Source of the DNA: Litoreibacter meonggei
GTDB taxonomy: Bacteria > Pseudomonadota > Alphaproteobacteria > Rhodobacterales > Rhodobacteraceae
Direction of reading: 5' to 3'
DNA length: 64,000 nt
NCBI RefSeq assembly: GCF_003663885.1
Contig: NZ_RCCE01000001.1
Coordinates: 186,001-250,000 of the forward strand
In this document: positions 53,172 to 62,354 of the stretch, piece after piece
Layout of the letters: each line of letters starts with the position of its first letter
How positions within the stretch are numbered: the first letter of the stretch is position 1
Translations under genes and position numbers: made by a program
The notes under the pieces: model-generated
The model's database searches: none
What the model saw: only the letters and a program-made list of their open reading frames with translations
Told to the model about the DNA's origin: nothing

Positions 53172-54477
53172 GCTGTCCAATCCTCAACTCTTCAAAGGCA
53201 AAGATGAACTCATTGCGCTCCTCCACGGAAAGGGTGCGCTGCGTTGAGACATAAAACTTTCGTAGACGTTCGTCCCAACTGGGTCTCGCATTAGCTTCTC
53301 CGCTAGGAGTTGTAACAGGGCTCGCAAATACCTCCTCTCTGGTCTTAACTTCGACAATAACAGGTGTTTCGGCAGGAAAACGCGCTTCACATAAAGGGTC
53401 GGTTTCCACTTTGACCAGCGCAGCGAAAGCCTCTGCCGTTGCATCACCCAGATCGCTCGCGCTCATTGAAAGCAAAACATCTGGACCTTTCAGTGCCACC
53501 AGTGCAACGCAATATGGGATTGAATATTGCGCGTCGACCAGCGTGTTCGGGCGCGGTGAATTAGGGATCCGTAGGGCACCACTATAGGCTCGGACGGTTA
53601 CGCTTTCTACATCGTCGACTAGAAGGCCATGCTCAGATACCAGAGATGCGAACGCTTCAACCGGCGCATGAACATGCCTGCAAGCCGCGTGGAATTTTGT
53701 GTAGGTTTCGCAGATCGCGGGCATTGCCCTATCCGCGAGGATTGCCTCTGCGTCGAAAAACGGCGCATGATCGACCAGATCAACAGCGCCCGTCATTCCC
53801 GCTTGGGCTAAACGAACAGCAGAGATCCCAGTCACAACACCCCACGGAATGCCCTCTTTGACGTCAGTTCCGTTCGGTTGCGGCCATGCTGGCGGCGACG
53901 TAGTCGTCGCCATATGCGGCCCCGTTTCGCCCGCAATAGCGAGTGCATTTGCCATTTCATCTGGGCCTAAATCTTGCAAACTGCCGACCGCTGCTGCTGC
54001 AGCTATGCCAGCCCAAAAGCCTGTGCGCGCATAGAAGCTCTTAGCCCCTGCAACCCGCAGACCGACCTCATAGCCAATCGCGATAGCCCGCAAAACAGCT
54101 TCGTCGTCTATCTCAATTCCAGCAGCGAGGCGGCGGTCTATCTCGGCAAATACGGCAGGCACCACAGCAGCGCCCGGATGACCACGAGATCGGCGATGGC
54201 CGTCATCTAAATCCATATAGGCCGCACTCATTGCATTTGCGAAAGCCGCGCCCTGACAAGAGGCCGTCAATCCCGAGAACCAAACTGCGGAATCTCCTGT
54301 GCCGTAGGTGTCTTGAACGGCCTCCGCAAATCGGAACCGTGGGGCAGCCGCTGCCGCTGTTATCGTATCTAGAACGGCCTCTATTGCTGCCTGCCTAGCT
54401 TCCTGGCTGAGAACAAAGCCCTCAGCCATGTCAGCCAGTTCAACAAGAACCGGCCTTAGTCTTCCGGATTGTGGCAT
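53116..54477 (-). CDS. MmgE/PrpD family protein
   Basis: A 453-residue protein of the MmgE/PrpD fold, which includes 2-methylcitrate dehydratase, iminodisuccinate epimerase and cis-aconitate decarboxylase. Visible family segments are MSAAYMDLDDGHRRSRGHPGAAVVPAVFA near residue 85-110 and YTKFHAACRHVHAPVEA near 260. The ATG at 54477 has GGAG 7 bases upstream and overlaps the preceding ABC ATPase gene by 22 bases. It is the last gene of the leftward ABC operon. The likely role is dehydration, isomerisation or epimerisation of the imported substrate or its product. Confidence 0.9.
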   Translation of the reverse strand: MPQSGRLRPVLVELADMAEGFVLSQEARQAAIEAVLDTITAAAAAPRFRFAEAVQDTYGTGDSAVWFSGLTASCQGAAFANAMSAAYMDLDDGHRRSRGHPGAAVVPAVFAEIDRRLAAGIEIDDEAVLRAIAIGYEVGLRVAGAKSFYARTGFWAGIAAAAAVGSLQDLGPDEMANALAIAGETGPHMATTTSPPAWPQPNGTDVKEGIPWGVVTGISAVRLAQAGMTGAVDLVDHAPFFDAEAILADRAMPAICETYTKFHAACRHVHAPVEAFASLVSEHGLLVDDVESVTVRAYSGALRIPNSPRPNTLVDAQYSIPYCVALVALKGPDVLLSMSASDLGDATAEAFAALVKVETDPLCEARFPAETPVIVEVKTREEVFASPVTTPSGEANARPSWDERLRKFYVSTQRTLSVEERNEFIFAFEELRIGQLRGLCLFLQSNRALPSAR

Positions 54478-55424
54478 GCAAAACTCCGTTGATCATAAGT
54501 GGCCTGCAATGCGGGTGCTTCGCGCAGACAAATCTCGGATGCGCGCGGGCAACGTGGATGAAACGCACACCCGGATGGGGGATTGGCTGGCGAAGGTATC
54601 TCTCCTTCAAGCAGCGCTAGAGACTGACGCTTTCCCACGTCTGGGATCGGTGCCGCATCGCGGAGCGATTTTGTATAAGGGTGCTTGGGATTTGACAAAA
54701 GCTCACCGACGGGCCCACTTTCCACAATGCTGCCCAGATACATGACAAGCACGCGGTCGCAGAAATTTCGCACGACCCCGAGATCGTGTGTGATAAACAA
54801 ATAACTCAATCCCCGCTCTTGCTGGATGCGTCGCAGCAGCAACAATACCTGCGCCTGAACAGACACATCCAAAGCAGACACAGACTCATCTGCAACGATC
54901 AGGTCAGGCTCTAGAATAAGAGCGCGCGCAATCGCGATTCGTTGCCTTTGCCCACCCGAAAACTCATGCGGATATTTATCAACTGCACTTCTTGGCATGC
55001 CAACTTCGTCAAGGACGGCATGAATGCGTGGCAAGGCATCCTTAAATTTCACCCCTTGGTGAACATACAATGGCTCCGCAAGGGTCTTCCCTATAGTTCG
55101 CTTGCCATTCAAAGACGAATACGGGTCTTGGAAAATCATCTGAATGCGTCCGCGCATTTTGCGTTTGGAGGCCGGATCGAGAGCCGTTAGATCCGTTCCG
55201 TCAAACAGAACTGACCCCGTAGTTGGCGTAATCAAATCAAGAACACAGCGTGCAAGAGTTGATTTTCCGCATCCGGACTCTCCAACAACTCCAACTGTCT
55301 CCCCCTTTGCGATCGTAAACGAAACATTGCGCAGGGCCGTGACCGAATACGCGGGCTTCATAGACAGAAAGCGCTTGGACCCGAACGTCTTTCCCATGCC
55401 ATCTACAATCAAAAGTCCAGTCAT
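54456..55424 (-). CDS. ABC transporter ATP-binding protein, oligopeptide type (DppF/OppF-like)
   Basis: A 322-residue ATPase. Walker A GESGCGKST near residue 50, signature FSGGQRQRIAIARAL near 155, Walker B DLIVADE near 180. The C-terminus has the Cys-containing oligopeptide extension CAFHPRCPRASEICLREAPAL found in OppF/DppF. Start at 55424 has GGAGGAG upstream and overlaps the previous stop (ATGA). Confidence 0.94.
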   Translation of the reverse strand: MTGLLIVDGMGKTFGSKRFLSMKPAYSVTALRNVSFTIAKGETVGVVGESGCGKSTLARCVLDLITPTTGSVLFDGTDLTALDPASKRKMRGRIQMIFQDPYSSLNGKRTIGKTLAEPLYVHQGVKFKDALPRIHAVLDEVGMPRSAVDKYPHEFSGGQRQRIAIARALILEPDLIVADESVSALDVSVQAQVLLLLRRIQQERGLSYLFITHDLGVVRNFCDRVLVMYLGSIVESGPVGELLSNPKHPYTKSLRDAAPIPDVGKRQSLALLEGEIPSPANPPSGCAFHPRCPRASEICLREAPALQATYDQRSFACHNPED

Positions 55425-56380
55425 ACTCTCTCCTCCCTTGCCCAACACCGCACGGCATGGGGGCCCGGTGAAAGTTCAGGTGCTACTTCGCAGGCGTCAT
55501 GAGCTTCCAAGCAACGTGGTGCAAATCGACACCCTTCTGGCATCAATTGTATTGGCGGGACTTGCCCTTCAATTGGTAACAACTCAAACGCTTCATCCGC
55601 GCGCGGCACCGTCTTTAGAAGCGCTTGCGTGTAAGGATGGGAAGGCGCCGTGAAAAGATCCGCAACCGGCGCGGTTTCAACCAAGTCGCCTGCGTACATA
55701 ACAGCAACGCGATCAGCGACATTAGCGACAACTCCAAGGTCATGGGTGATCATAACAATGGAAAGTCCTTGCTCTTTTCGAATGTCATCGAGCAATGCTA
55801 AGACTTGGGCTTGGATTGTCACGTCCAACGCCGTCGTCGGCTCATCTGCGATCAAGATCTCAGGCCGGCATGCAAGGCCGATTGCAATCATGACCCTCTG
55901 ACGCATACCACCCGACAGTTCATGCGGGTATTGACCCAACCTTTGTTCAGCATCTGGAATTCTAACCAAGTCGAGCAAATTGCGTGCCTCGCGGCGCGCA
56001 TCAGACCACGTCATCCCTTTGTGCAGCACAAGTGGTTCTGCGATCTGCTCACCAACAGTCAGTACCGGATTAAGAGATGTCATTGGCTCTTGGAAGATCA
56101 TCGCAATGCGGCTGCCGCGGATGCCCTCCAGTTCCTTTTCTTTCATTGACAGGATGTCCTGCCCGTCAAAGGTAATTTTTCCCCCAAGCTGCGCGGTATC
56201 TGGCAACAACTTCATCAGCGACATCGCTGTAATGCTCTTACCACAACCAGACTCGCCAACGATGCACAGGGTTTCATTGGGAAGTATATCGAATGAGATA
56301 CCGTTTACTGCACGACACCAACGATCTTCAATCTTGAACGAAATAGACAGGTCTTCGACTGTCATGAGTGGAGTGGTCAT
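55421..56380 (-). CDS. ABC transporter ATP-binding protein, oligopeptide type (DppD/OppD-like)
   Basis: A 319-residue ATPase. Walker A GESGCGKSI near residue 42, signature LSGGMRQRVMIAIGL near 155, Walker B EILIADEPT near 180, and the C-terminal Cys extension CRFAPRCLEAHDACEVAPEL. Starts 3 bases after the permease. Confidence 0.95.
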   Translation of the reverse strand: MTTPLMTVEDLSISFKIEDRWCRAVNGISFDILPNETLCIVGESGCGKSITAMSLMKLLPDTAQLGGKITFDGQDILSMKEKELEGIRGSRIAMIFQEPMTSLNPVLTVGEQIAEPLVLHKGMTWSDARREARNLLDLVRIPDAEQRLGQYPHELSGGMRQRVMIAIGLACRPEILIADEPTTALDVTIQAQVLALLDDIRKEQGLSIVMITHDLGVVANVADRVAVMYAGDLVETAPVADLFTAPSHPYTQALLKTVPRADEAFELLPIEGQVPPIQLMPEGCRFAPRCLEAHDACEVAPELSPGPHAVRCWAREERV

Positions 56381-56383
56381 GAT

Positions 56384-57253
56384 CTAATCCCTAAGCTTTG
56401 GGTCAATTGCGTCTCGCAATCCGTCACCAACCAAATTGAGTGATAGGACGACAAGAAGGACAGCGAAACCTGGATAGATAGAAACAAATGGAGCATCTAG
56501 AATGTGATTAAATCCATCACGGATCATTGTTCCAAGCGTTGGTGTTGGCGGAGCCACACCAAGACCAATGAAACTTAGGTAGGCTTCAATGCGGATTGCG
56601 TAGGCAGCCCAAAGAGAGGCCAACACGACGACTTCACCGAGAATATTCGGCGCAATGTGCACCGCCATGATGCGAATGTCGGAGTAACCCAATGCACGCG
56701 CTGCTTCGACGAATTCGCGCTCCTTCAAAGCGATAGTTGGCGCACGTGCGACGCGTGCGAACTTTGGCAGGATCGTAACTGTGATCGCCAAAACGATGTT
56801 GACGAAATTCGCCCCTAAAACTGCGACAATAAACAGGCCCGTTATCAACGTCGGAAACGCCAGGAGCATATCCATGACCCGCATGATCAGGCTATCTACC
56901 CATCCACCGCGATACCCTGCGATAATTCCCAATGAGCACCCTAAAACCATCGCAAGAAACGTGGATGTCAGACCAATCATGAGCGAGACACGGAGCCCGT
57001 ACAGAATGCGGGTAAAGGTATCCCGACCGAAAGTATCTGTCCCCAGAATATATTCTGCAGAGCGATCCTGTAGGCGATCAAGAATATTTTGATCTAGCGG
57101 ATCATGTGGCGAGATGAACGGTGCAAAAATCGAAGCCAACACTATAAGGGTAAACATCAAAAGTCCGAAGGCAGACAGCTTGTTCTTGCGCGCAAGCCTT
57201 AGCAAGGAAGCAGTTCTGGTGCGTTGGGGAGTGTTTGTATCTGCTAAAGTCAT
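56384..57253 (-). CDS. ABC transporter permease, oligopeptide type (DppC-like)
   Basis: A 289-residue permease with six membrane segments and the N-terminal domain typical of DppC/OppC (LARKNKLSAFGLLMFTLIVLASIFAPFISPHDP). The EAA-type loop is VEAARALGYSDIRIMAVHIAPN. Start at 57253 overlaps the previous permease stop (ATGA). Confidence 0.94.
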   Translation of the reverse strand: MTLADTNTPQRTRTASLLRLARKNKLSAFGLLMFTLIVLASIFAPFISPHDPLDQNILDRLQDRSAEYILGTDTFGRDTFTRILYGLRVSLMIGLTSTFLAMVLGCSLGIIAGYRGGWVDSLIMRVMDMLLAFPTLITGLFIVAVLGANFVNIVLAITVTILPKFARVARAPTIALKEREFVEAARALGYSDIRIMAVHIAPNILGEVVVLASLWAAYAIRIEAYLSFIGLGVAPPTPTLGTMIRDGFNHILDAPFVSIYPGFAVLLVVLSLNLVGDGLRDAIDPKLRD

Positions 57254-58188
57254 TTCAATTTCACCCTTGGATCTACCAGCGCGTAGCAAATGTCTGTCAA
57301 AAGATTCACGATTACGATAAGGAAGGCGGAGATAACCATTAGGCCCTGCAACGTCGTGTAATCACGTTGGTTGAGCGACAGAACGATGAGCTTTCCCAGG
57401 CCAGGTCTATTGAAGATGATCTCCGTCAGGACGGCGTTGCCAATCAGAAGACCGAAGTACAATCCGACGACGGTGACGATCGGGATCAGCGCGTTTCTTA
57501 GTGCGTGATGCAAAATCAACCTGCGACCGGGAGCCCCTTTTGCCCGTGCGGTTCGGATGTAGTCCTCTCCCAAAACATCCAGCATAGCAGAGCGCGCTGT
57601 ACGCATAATGTAAGCAACCATAATCACGCCAAGGCTCAGGGCAGGAAGAATGAGATTGTAGATCCGGTCGATTGGCCCGCCCGTGGGCGATGAGATGACC
57701 GGGAATATGCGCCATTCGATCGAGAGCCACAAAATAAGCAGAATGGCAGTCAGGAATGCAGGGAAGCTAAGTCCCAGTAGGGAAACGACTCGAAGGAAAT
57801 AGTCGAGCCACCCATTTCGCCAAAGTGCCGAGATAATCCCGAGGGGCAGGCCAATGATGATGCCAAAGAAGATCGCACCTAACGCCAATTCAAGCGTGTA
57901 AGGCAAGACTTCCATGACGGACGTCACAACAGGTTTGCCGCTAACCATGGATGTCCCGAGGCTTCCTTGAGCGAGGTCACTTAGAAACCGTCCAAATTGA
58001 ACCAGCATGGAGTCGTTCAGTCCCATGCGGTCACGAAAGGCGTCGAGTGCCTCCTGTGAGGCATTGTCACCAAGTATTGCGAGCGCCGGATCACCCGGAG
58101 CGACCCGGATCATTACGAAAACAATCACCAAAACTCCGAAAAGTGTTGGGATGGTGCTGAGTAAGCGCTTTGTTATGAAACCAATCAT
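57250..58188 (-). CDS. ABC transporter permease, oligopeptide type (DppB-like)
   Basis: A 312-residue permease: LLSTIPTLFGVLVIVFVMIRVAPGDPA at the N-terminus, the conserved loop DYIRTARAKGAPGRRLILHHALRNALIPIVTV, and six membrane segments. It imports small peptides, opines or related ligands with the partner permease. Confidence 0.95.
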   Translation of the reverse strand: MIGFITKRLLSTIPTLFGVLVIVFVMIRVAPGDPALAILGDNASQEALDAFRDRMGLNDSMLVQFGRFLSDLAQGSLGTSMVSGKPVVTSVMEVLPYTLELALGAIFFGIIIGLPLGIISALWRNGWLDYFLRVVSLLGLSFPAFLTAILLILWLSIEWRIFPVISSPTGGPIDRIYNLILPALSLGVIMVAYIMRTARSAMLDVLGEDYIRTARAKGAPGRRLILHHALRNALIPIVTVVGLYFGLLIGNAVLTEIIFNRPGLGKLIVLSLNQRDYTTLQGLMVISAFLIVIVNLLTDICYALVDPRVKLK

Positions 58189-58242
58189 TTTGTCCCTCCC
58201 GAAAGAGCAGAGGCGGGGTACCCGCCTCTGCTAATAGTTACA

Positions 58243-59790
58243 TTATTCGGACAAGGTCGTCTTTTCGGTAATGACCGGGCCAAGTGAAAGCGACCCGTCA
58301 AGTTCATAGCCGAGGTTGACTTCGGGCGCGCGCGCCCAAACCTGGAGCAACTCGAAAACAGGGATCGAACAGACTTCATCGACGATCAATTGTTGAGCCT
58401 CACTCCACAATTCCTGTTGGCGCTCTCCGTTGGGCTCTGATCGAGCAGCGATAATTTGCTCGTCTGCTACGTTGCAATGCGAGAAGTTCGTCACGGCTGT
58501 TGGCGTCTTCACAATACTGTCTGAGTGGTAGAACTGAGTCAGATAAGTGTCCGCAACAGGGAAGCGCGCAGCGCCATAAAGGACCAAAGAACTCGCATCG
58601 TCTCGGATCGCCGCGTGCCACGCGGAATGTTCCATCACATCCAGCTCCAGGTTGATACCCACTTGGCTCAATTGAGCCTGCAAGACCTGCATAGGACCGA
58701 AAAGCGAGGCACGTTCTGTGATTGCTACCGGAACCGTTACGCCGTCTGGATAACCTGCCTCGGCTAGCAGCTCGCGGGCGCGATCTGGGTCGTATGACAG
58801 GAATTCCAAATCGGGCTCATGGCCAATATAGCCATCTGGAACGGGTGACTCATTGCCGCGAGCGACCGAAGCACCCGCAAAGGCAATCAGTTCTTCACGG
58901 TTGACCGCATGTGCAAGAGCCTGACGGACACGAATGTCATCAAAGGGTGCCATTGCTGTGTTTACGTGAAGGGTACGCAATTCGCCGGGCTCAAAAACAT
59001 CAACGACGCTTTCGCCGGACGCTGTCATCGAGTTGACCCAACGATCCTCCCGTGACCCAGCGATCATGTGCAGTTCACCTGTCTGGAATGCCAGATCGCG
59101 GGCACTGATCGCTGAGATGTATCGCACGGTGATCTTGTCAATCTCAGGCGAGCCTCGGAAGTAATCTTCATGTGCGACGAGTTCGAGATATTGCCCTTCA
59201 ACCAATTCGCCATAAGCAAACGGACCGGTTCCGATCGGGTTCGTTTTGAAGTCTTCACCAAGTTCTTCCGCAGCGCGGGCAGAAACGATGTTACCACCGT
59301 GGTAGTTCGCGACAACGCCCAGAAGGCTTGGAATGACTTCAGAGAGTGTGATGCGAACTGTGTAATCGTCGATGGCCTCGACGCTTTGGAACGCTCGGTA
59401 GTCCGAAGATACACTGGAACGGCTTTCATCGCCCGCCCGTGTCAGGGAATAGACCACATCATTCGATGTCATTTCACCGTAGCCACCGTGAAACTGCACG
59501 CCTTGGAGTAGCCTGAATGTCCAAGTCAGGCCGTCTTCGGAAACTTCCCAGCTTTCTGCCAAATCCGGCTCAATTGCATCCGAACTCATGGACCCAGGCG
59601 CGAACCGAACCAGACCATTGAACATCATTCCAAAGACGGTCTTGTCCTCAGTCTTCGTTGATACATGAGGATCAAGTTGCCCGGCACTCTGAGCAGCCAC
59701 GGCCATCGTGAGCTCTTGGGCTTGCAAGGGCATGACAAGAGCGCCTGTCGCGAACAGGGTGGCAATTGCTGTGTTTCTGAGTAGTTTCAT
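58243..59790 (-). CDS. ABC transporter substrate-binding protein, SBP_bac_5 family
   Basis: A 515-residue periplasmic protein. The signal peptide is MKLLRNTAIATLFATGALVM (first 20 residues) ending in PLQAQ, cut near residue 25. The mature domain has the DppA/OppA pattern: GLTWTFRLLQGVQFHGG, VRQALAHAVNREELI, YDPDRARELLAEAGYPDG. First gene of the leftward operon; GGAGG lies 8 bases before the ATG. The ligand-binding residues cannot be read off; it may bind di/oligopeptides, opines or amino-acid derivatives. Confidence 0.95.
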   Translation of the reverse strand: MKLLRNTAIATLFATGALVMPLQAQELTMAVAAQSAGQLDPHVSTKTEDKTVFGMMFNGLVRFAPGSMSSDAIEPDLAESWEVSEDGLTWTFRLLQGVQFHGGYGEMTSNDVVYSLTRAGDESRSSVSSDYRAFQSVEAIDDYTVRITLSEVIPSLLGVVANYHGGNIVSARAAEELGEDFKTNPIGTGPFAYGELVEGQYLELVAHEDYFRGSPEIDKITVRYISAISARDLAFQTGELHMIAGSREDRWVNSMTASGESVVDVFEPGELRTLHVNTAMAPFDDIRVRQALAHAVNREELIAFAGASVARGNESPVPDGYIGHEPDLEFLSYDPDRARELLAEAGYPDGVTVPVAITERASLFGPMQVLQAQLSQVGINLELDVMEHSAWHAAIRDDASSLVLYGAARFPVADTYLTQFYHSDSIVKTPTAVTNFSHCNVADEQIIAARSEPNGERQQELWSEAQQLIVDEVCSIPVFELLQVWARAPEVNLGYELDGSLSLGPVITEKTTLSE

Positions 59791-59871
59791 CGAATGTTCC
59801 TCCACTGGTGATATTTCGTCCAACAGACCCTCTGGCTATCTTAACGTCAAATACCGTTTTGAGGCTGTAAT

Positions 59872-59912
59872 ATTCCATAAAGTTATAATGAGAGAGTATA
59901 ACTTTATGGAAT
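59872..59912. promoter_or_regulatory. 16-bp inverted repeat, divergent ABC / ferredoxin-subunit promoter
   Basis: Perfect arms ATTCCATAAAGTTATA (59872-59887) and TATAACTTTATGGAAT (59897-59912) with a 9-base spacer ATGAGAGAG, between the substrate-binding protein and the [2Fe-2S] subunit genes. The left arm plus the preceding T repeats the site at 52241. Strong candidate operator of the island LysR. Confidence 0.75.
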
Positions 59913-59984
59913 GCTGGTAGGCATATTTCCGACTTCAATTAATGATACGGCTCTGGCACCTTAGTCTTGAATCGCGAGGTGAGT

Positions 59985-60236
59985 ATGCCAATACATTTAC
60001 AAATCGACGGACAGTTATGCGACGCCGAAGAAGGTGAATGTCTTGCAACCGTGATCTTTCGCCAGAAATCAAATGTCTTTAGGCATCACCCCGTGGATGG
60101 TTCACCGCGAGCTGCCTTTTGCATGATGGGTGTTTGCTTTGAGTGTTTGGTTGAGGTGAATGGCATAGCAGGCCAGCAGTCTTGTCTCATCCAAGTTCAA
60201 GATGGCATGATAGTAAGGCGAGCCCCAAATGATTGA
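59985..60236 (+). CDS. Small [2Fe-2S] protein (HcnA / OoxC-like subunit)
   Basis: An 83-residue protein of the HcnA/D-hydroxyproline dehydrogenase gamma type. Cysteines at 46, 51, 54 and 67 form C-x4-C-x2-C-x12-C, the plant-type [2Fe-2S] ligand set. The ATG at 59985 has GAGG 5 bases upstream; an in-frame codon 18 bases earlier lacks a site. Overlaps the FAD gene by 8 bases. It should pass electrons within a three-subunit dehydrogenase. Confidence 0.9.
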   Translation: MPIHLQIDGQLCDAEEGECLATVIFRQKSNVFRHHPVDGSPRAAFCMMGVCFECLVEVNGIAGQQSCLIQVQDGMIVRRAPND

Positions 60237-61566
60237 TTTCCTTATTGTTGGCGCTGGTCCTGCTGGGATGTCAGCTGCGGTAGAAGCTATAAAACATGGA
60301 GCACATCCCGTTGTCGTGGACAACAGGCCAGAGCCCGGTGGTAACATATATGCCTATCTCGGCAGCAACCGCTCCCACCGCACCGAGCGCATGCACATAT
60401 TTGGCCCAGACTACGCCAAAGGCGCGGCGTTGCTTGACGCATTCTTGGCTGCGGTTGCAGAGCAGAAGATTACTTATCATGCCTCAACAAAGCTCTGGCA
60501 GGTCGGTCCACAAGGAGGCTATGCCTTCCATGGCCCTGACGGATCACAATCTGGAATAGCGAAGAAAATACTGCTAGCAACAGGCGCGCAAGAGCGGCCT
60601 ATGCCCATATCAGGCTGGACATTGCCAGGTGTCATGGGTGTTGGCGCCGCTCAAATATTGATGAAGTCTGGGGGTGAGCTGCCGAAAGGCAACATCGTTA
60701 TCGTTGGTGCTGGCCCGCTTCCTTTACTACTTACCGAACAACTCCACCAAGCAGGCCGTCCGGTCTCTGCTGTTGTTGAACCGAAAGGCTCTTCGAAACT
60801 ACTCGCCGCCTCCTCACAACTTCTCGGGGCGGCGGCCGCCTTCAAAACATCGTCAAAAGGCGCGGTACTTTTGGCAAAGCGCTTCTTGAGACGTACGCCT
60901 GTGTGGCGCAATGCCAGCGGCTTGAAAATCATTGGAAACGAGCAAGCAACTGGAATTCAGTTTACGGCAGAGAAAGCAGTAGACCTTCAGGCTTCAATCG
61001 TCCTCATTCATGACGGCATAATACCCAACCTGAATCCACTTCTTGCAGCGTCCTTGGACACCAAATACTCGCAGCAACAACAAACATGGCACGCCCAATC
61101 AAAGGGCGCCGTTTACATCGCTGGTGATGGGGCTGGTATCTTGGGCGTTGAAGCCGCAGTCCTCTCAGGTCGAATGGCCACTTTGGACGCATTGGGCCAA
61201 TCAAACTCTCCAAGAGACATAAGAAAATATGCTAAGTTGAAGGCTTTTCGAAAGTTCATTGATGCCGCTTACCCGGCCGTTCAAACAGCAACACATGCTG
61301 AGGCGAACACTATCCTTTGCCGTTGCGAAATGATAACAGCTGGTGACGTACGGCAGGCTGTTGAAGTACACGGGACGGACCCTAACGCGATAAAGCGTTC
61401 TCTCAGGATTGGCATGGGGCCTTGTCAGGGGCGAATGTGTGCACACTCCTTGGCAGATTTCACCGCAGCAGTAAGCGGTGTGAGTTCAGAGGACATAGGC
61501 CTACAGCGGGCACGAAGCCCCATTCTTCCTGTGAGCTTTCGCGCACTCAGCGCTTTGAAAGATTGA
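60229..61566 (+). CDS. FAD/NAD(P)-binding oxidoreductase with C-terminal Cys cluster (HcnB/OoxA-like subunit)
   Basis: A 445-residue protein. First dinucleotide motif GAGPAG at residues 8-13, then ATGAQERPMPISGW-type loop near 120-140 and a second nucleotide segment NIVIVGAGPLPLL near 160. C-terminal domain has Cys at 364, 366, 399 and 404 (C-x-C and C-x4-C), the ligand set of the BFD-like [2Fe-2S] domain in HcnB/OoxA. It is the alpha subunit of opine oxidase/HCN synthase/D-hydroxyproline dehydrogenase-type complexes. Confidence 0.9.
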   Translation: MIDFLIVGAGPAGMSAAVEAIKHGAHPVVVDNRPEPGGNIYAYLGSNRSHRTERMHIFGPDYAKGAALLDAFLAAVAEQKITYHASTKLWQVGPQGGYAFHGPDGSQSGIAKKILLATGAQERPMPISGWTLPGVMGVGAAQILMKSGGELPKGNIVIVGAGPLPLLLTEQLHQAGRPVSAVVEPKGSSKLLAASSQLLGAAAAFKTSSKGAVLLAKRFLRRTPVWRNASGLKIIGNEQATGIQFTAEKAVDLQASIVLIHDGIIPNLNPLLAASLDTKYSQQQQTWHAQSKGAVYIAGDGAGILGVEAAVLSGRMATLDALGQSNSPRDIRKYAKLKAFRKFIDAAYPAVQTATHAEANTILCRCEMITAGDVRQAVEVHGTDPNAIKRSLRIGMGPCQGRMCAHSLADFTAAVSGVSSEDIGLQRARSPILPVSFRALSALKD

Positions 61567-62354
61567 TACCGGACCAATCGGGTTTCTTAAGCCGTCCAAG
61601 GATTCGTACAGAAATATTGGGTTCATATTTCCGACGATTGGAACGACGGGCATGATCGTTTGTGATCTGAAATTAGCTTGACGTAGTAATTGTCATTGGC
61701 AACTGCGACGCGATCGTTGGTACGAAAGCCGCGAAAAATCAGTTTGAGATCAACCAGCATCGACCGCTTTGAGCGTCCGGTTCGGTGAAAAATGCTGCAG
61801 AGCCAAACTCGCGCCGCTGAAGCTGCGAAGCGATGCTGCGCCAGCAATAGCTGCACCTGCACAAGTCCGGATCGTCCCGCACTTTGTGAGTTAATGCGCC
61901 GTGCAGCGAACGGCTGCGATGCTCCGAACCGGCCACCGATGATCCGCGCAGCGAAGGCCTCAAGAGAGCCCTACCTGGACATTGTGATTTTGTGCTGCGC
62001 GCGCACGCAGGGCGTAAATTGCTGTTCATGCGGAGAGTTTGGTGCCGCTACGCAGCTTGAAAACCGGCCATTCACCAAGGCCGTAGCGAACCAAAGATAG
62101 CGATTTCACAAACTGCGGAGGTCCCTATGAAGCGCGCAAAGCCTATGCACTCTTGAGTGCAACAGTGAGTTGCGCATTGAGGACTAGTTTTGTCGCCGAT
62201 CTGCCCCCATTGGAGCAGTGGTTGCACCGTGTATTTGGTTTCCAGAAATCTGACGACATTTCGTGGCGGCAAGTTGTTTCTGAAATAGAGTGAGCAAGGT
62301 TTGCAACACATCAGACGACTTCACGGTCAAAGGCTTGTTCTGTTCATTTGCATT
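61567..62354. other. Gene desert with decayed repeats and a protein fragment
   Basis: About 790 bases without a credible intact gene. The middle part is rich in GCAGCGA/GCGAAG-like words and has an ACCGGCCATTCACC stretch near 62062 resembling the end of the element at 50191. A short frame 62183-62293 reads ADLPPLEQWLHRVFGFQ and looks like the tail of a lost protein. It forms the right border of the island. Confidence 0.5.

Noticed and set aside
61623-61862. 79-codon minus-strand frame in the gene desert
   Set aside because: The segment MLVDLKLIFRGFRTND vaguely recalls the end of bacterial sugar transferases, but the resemblance is too short to call.
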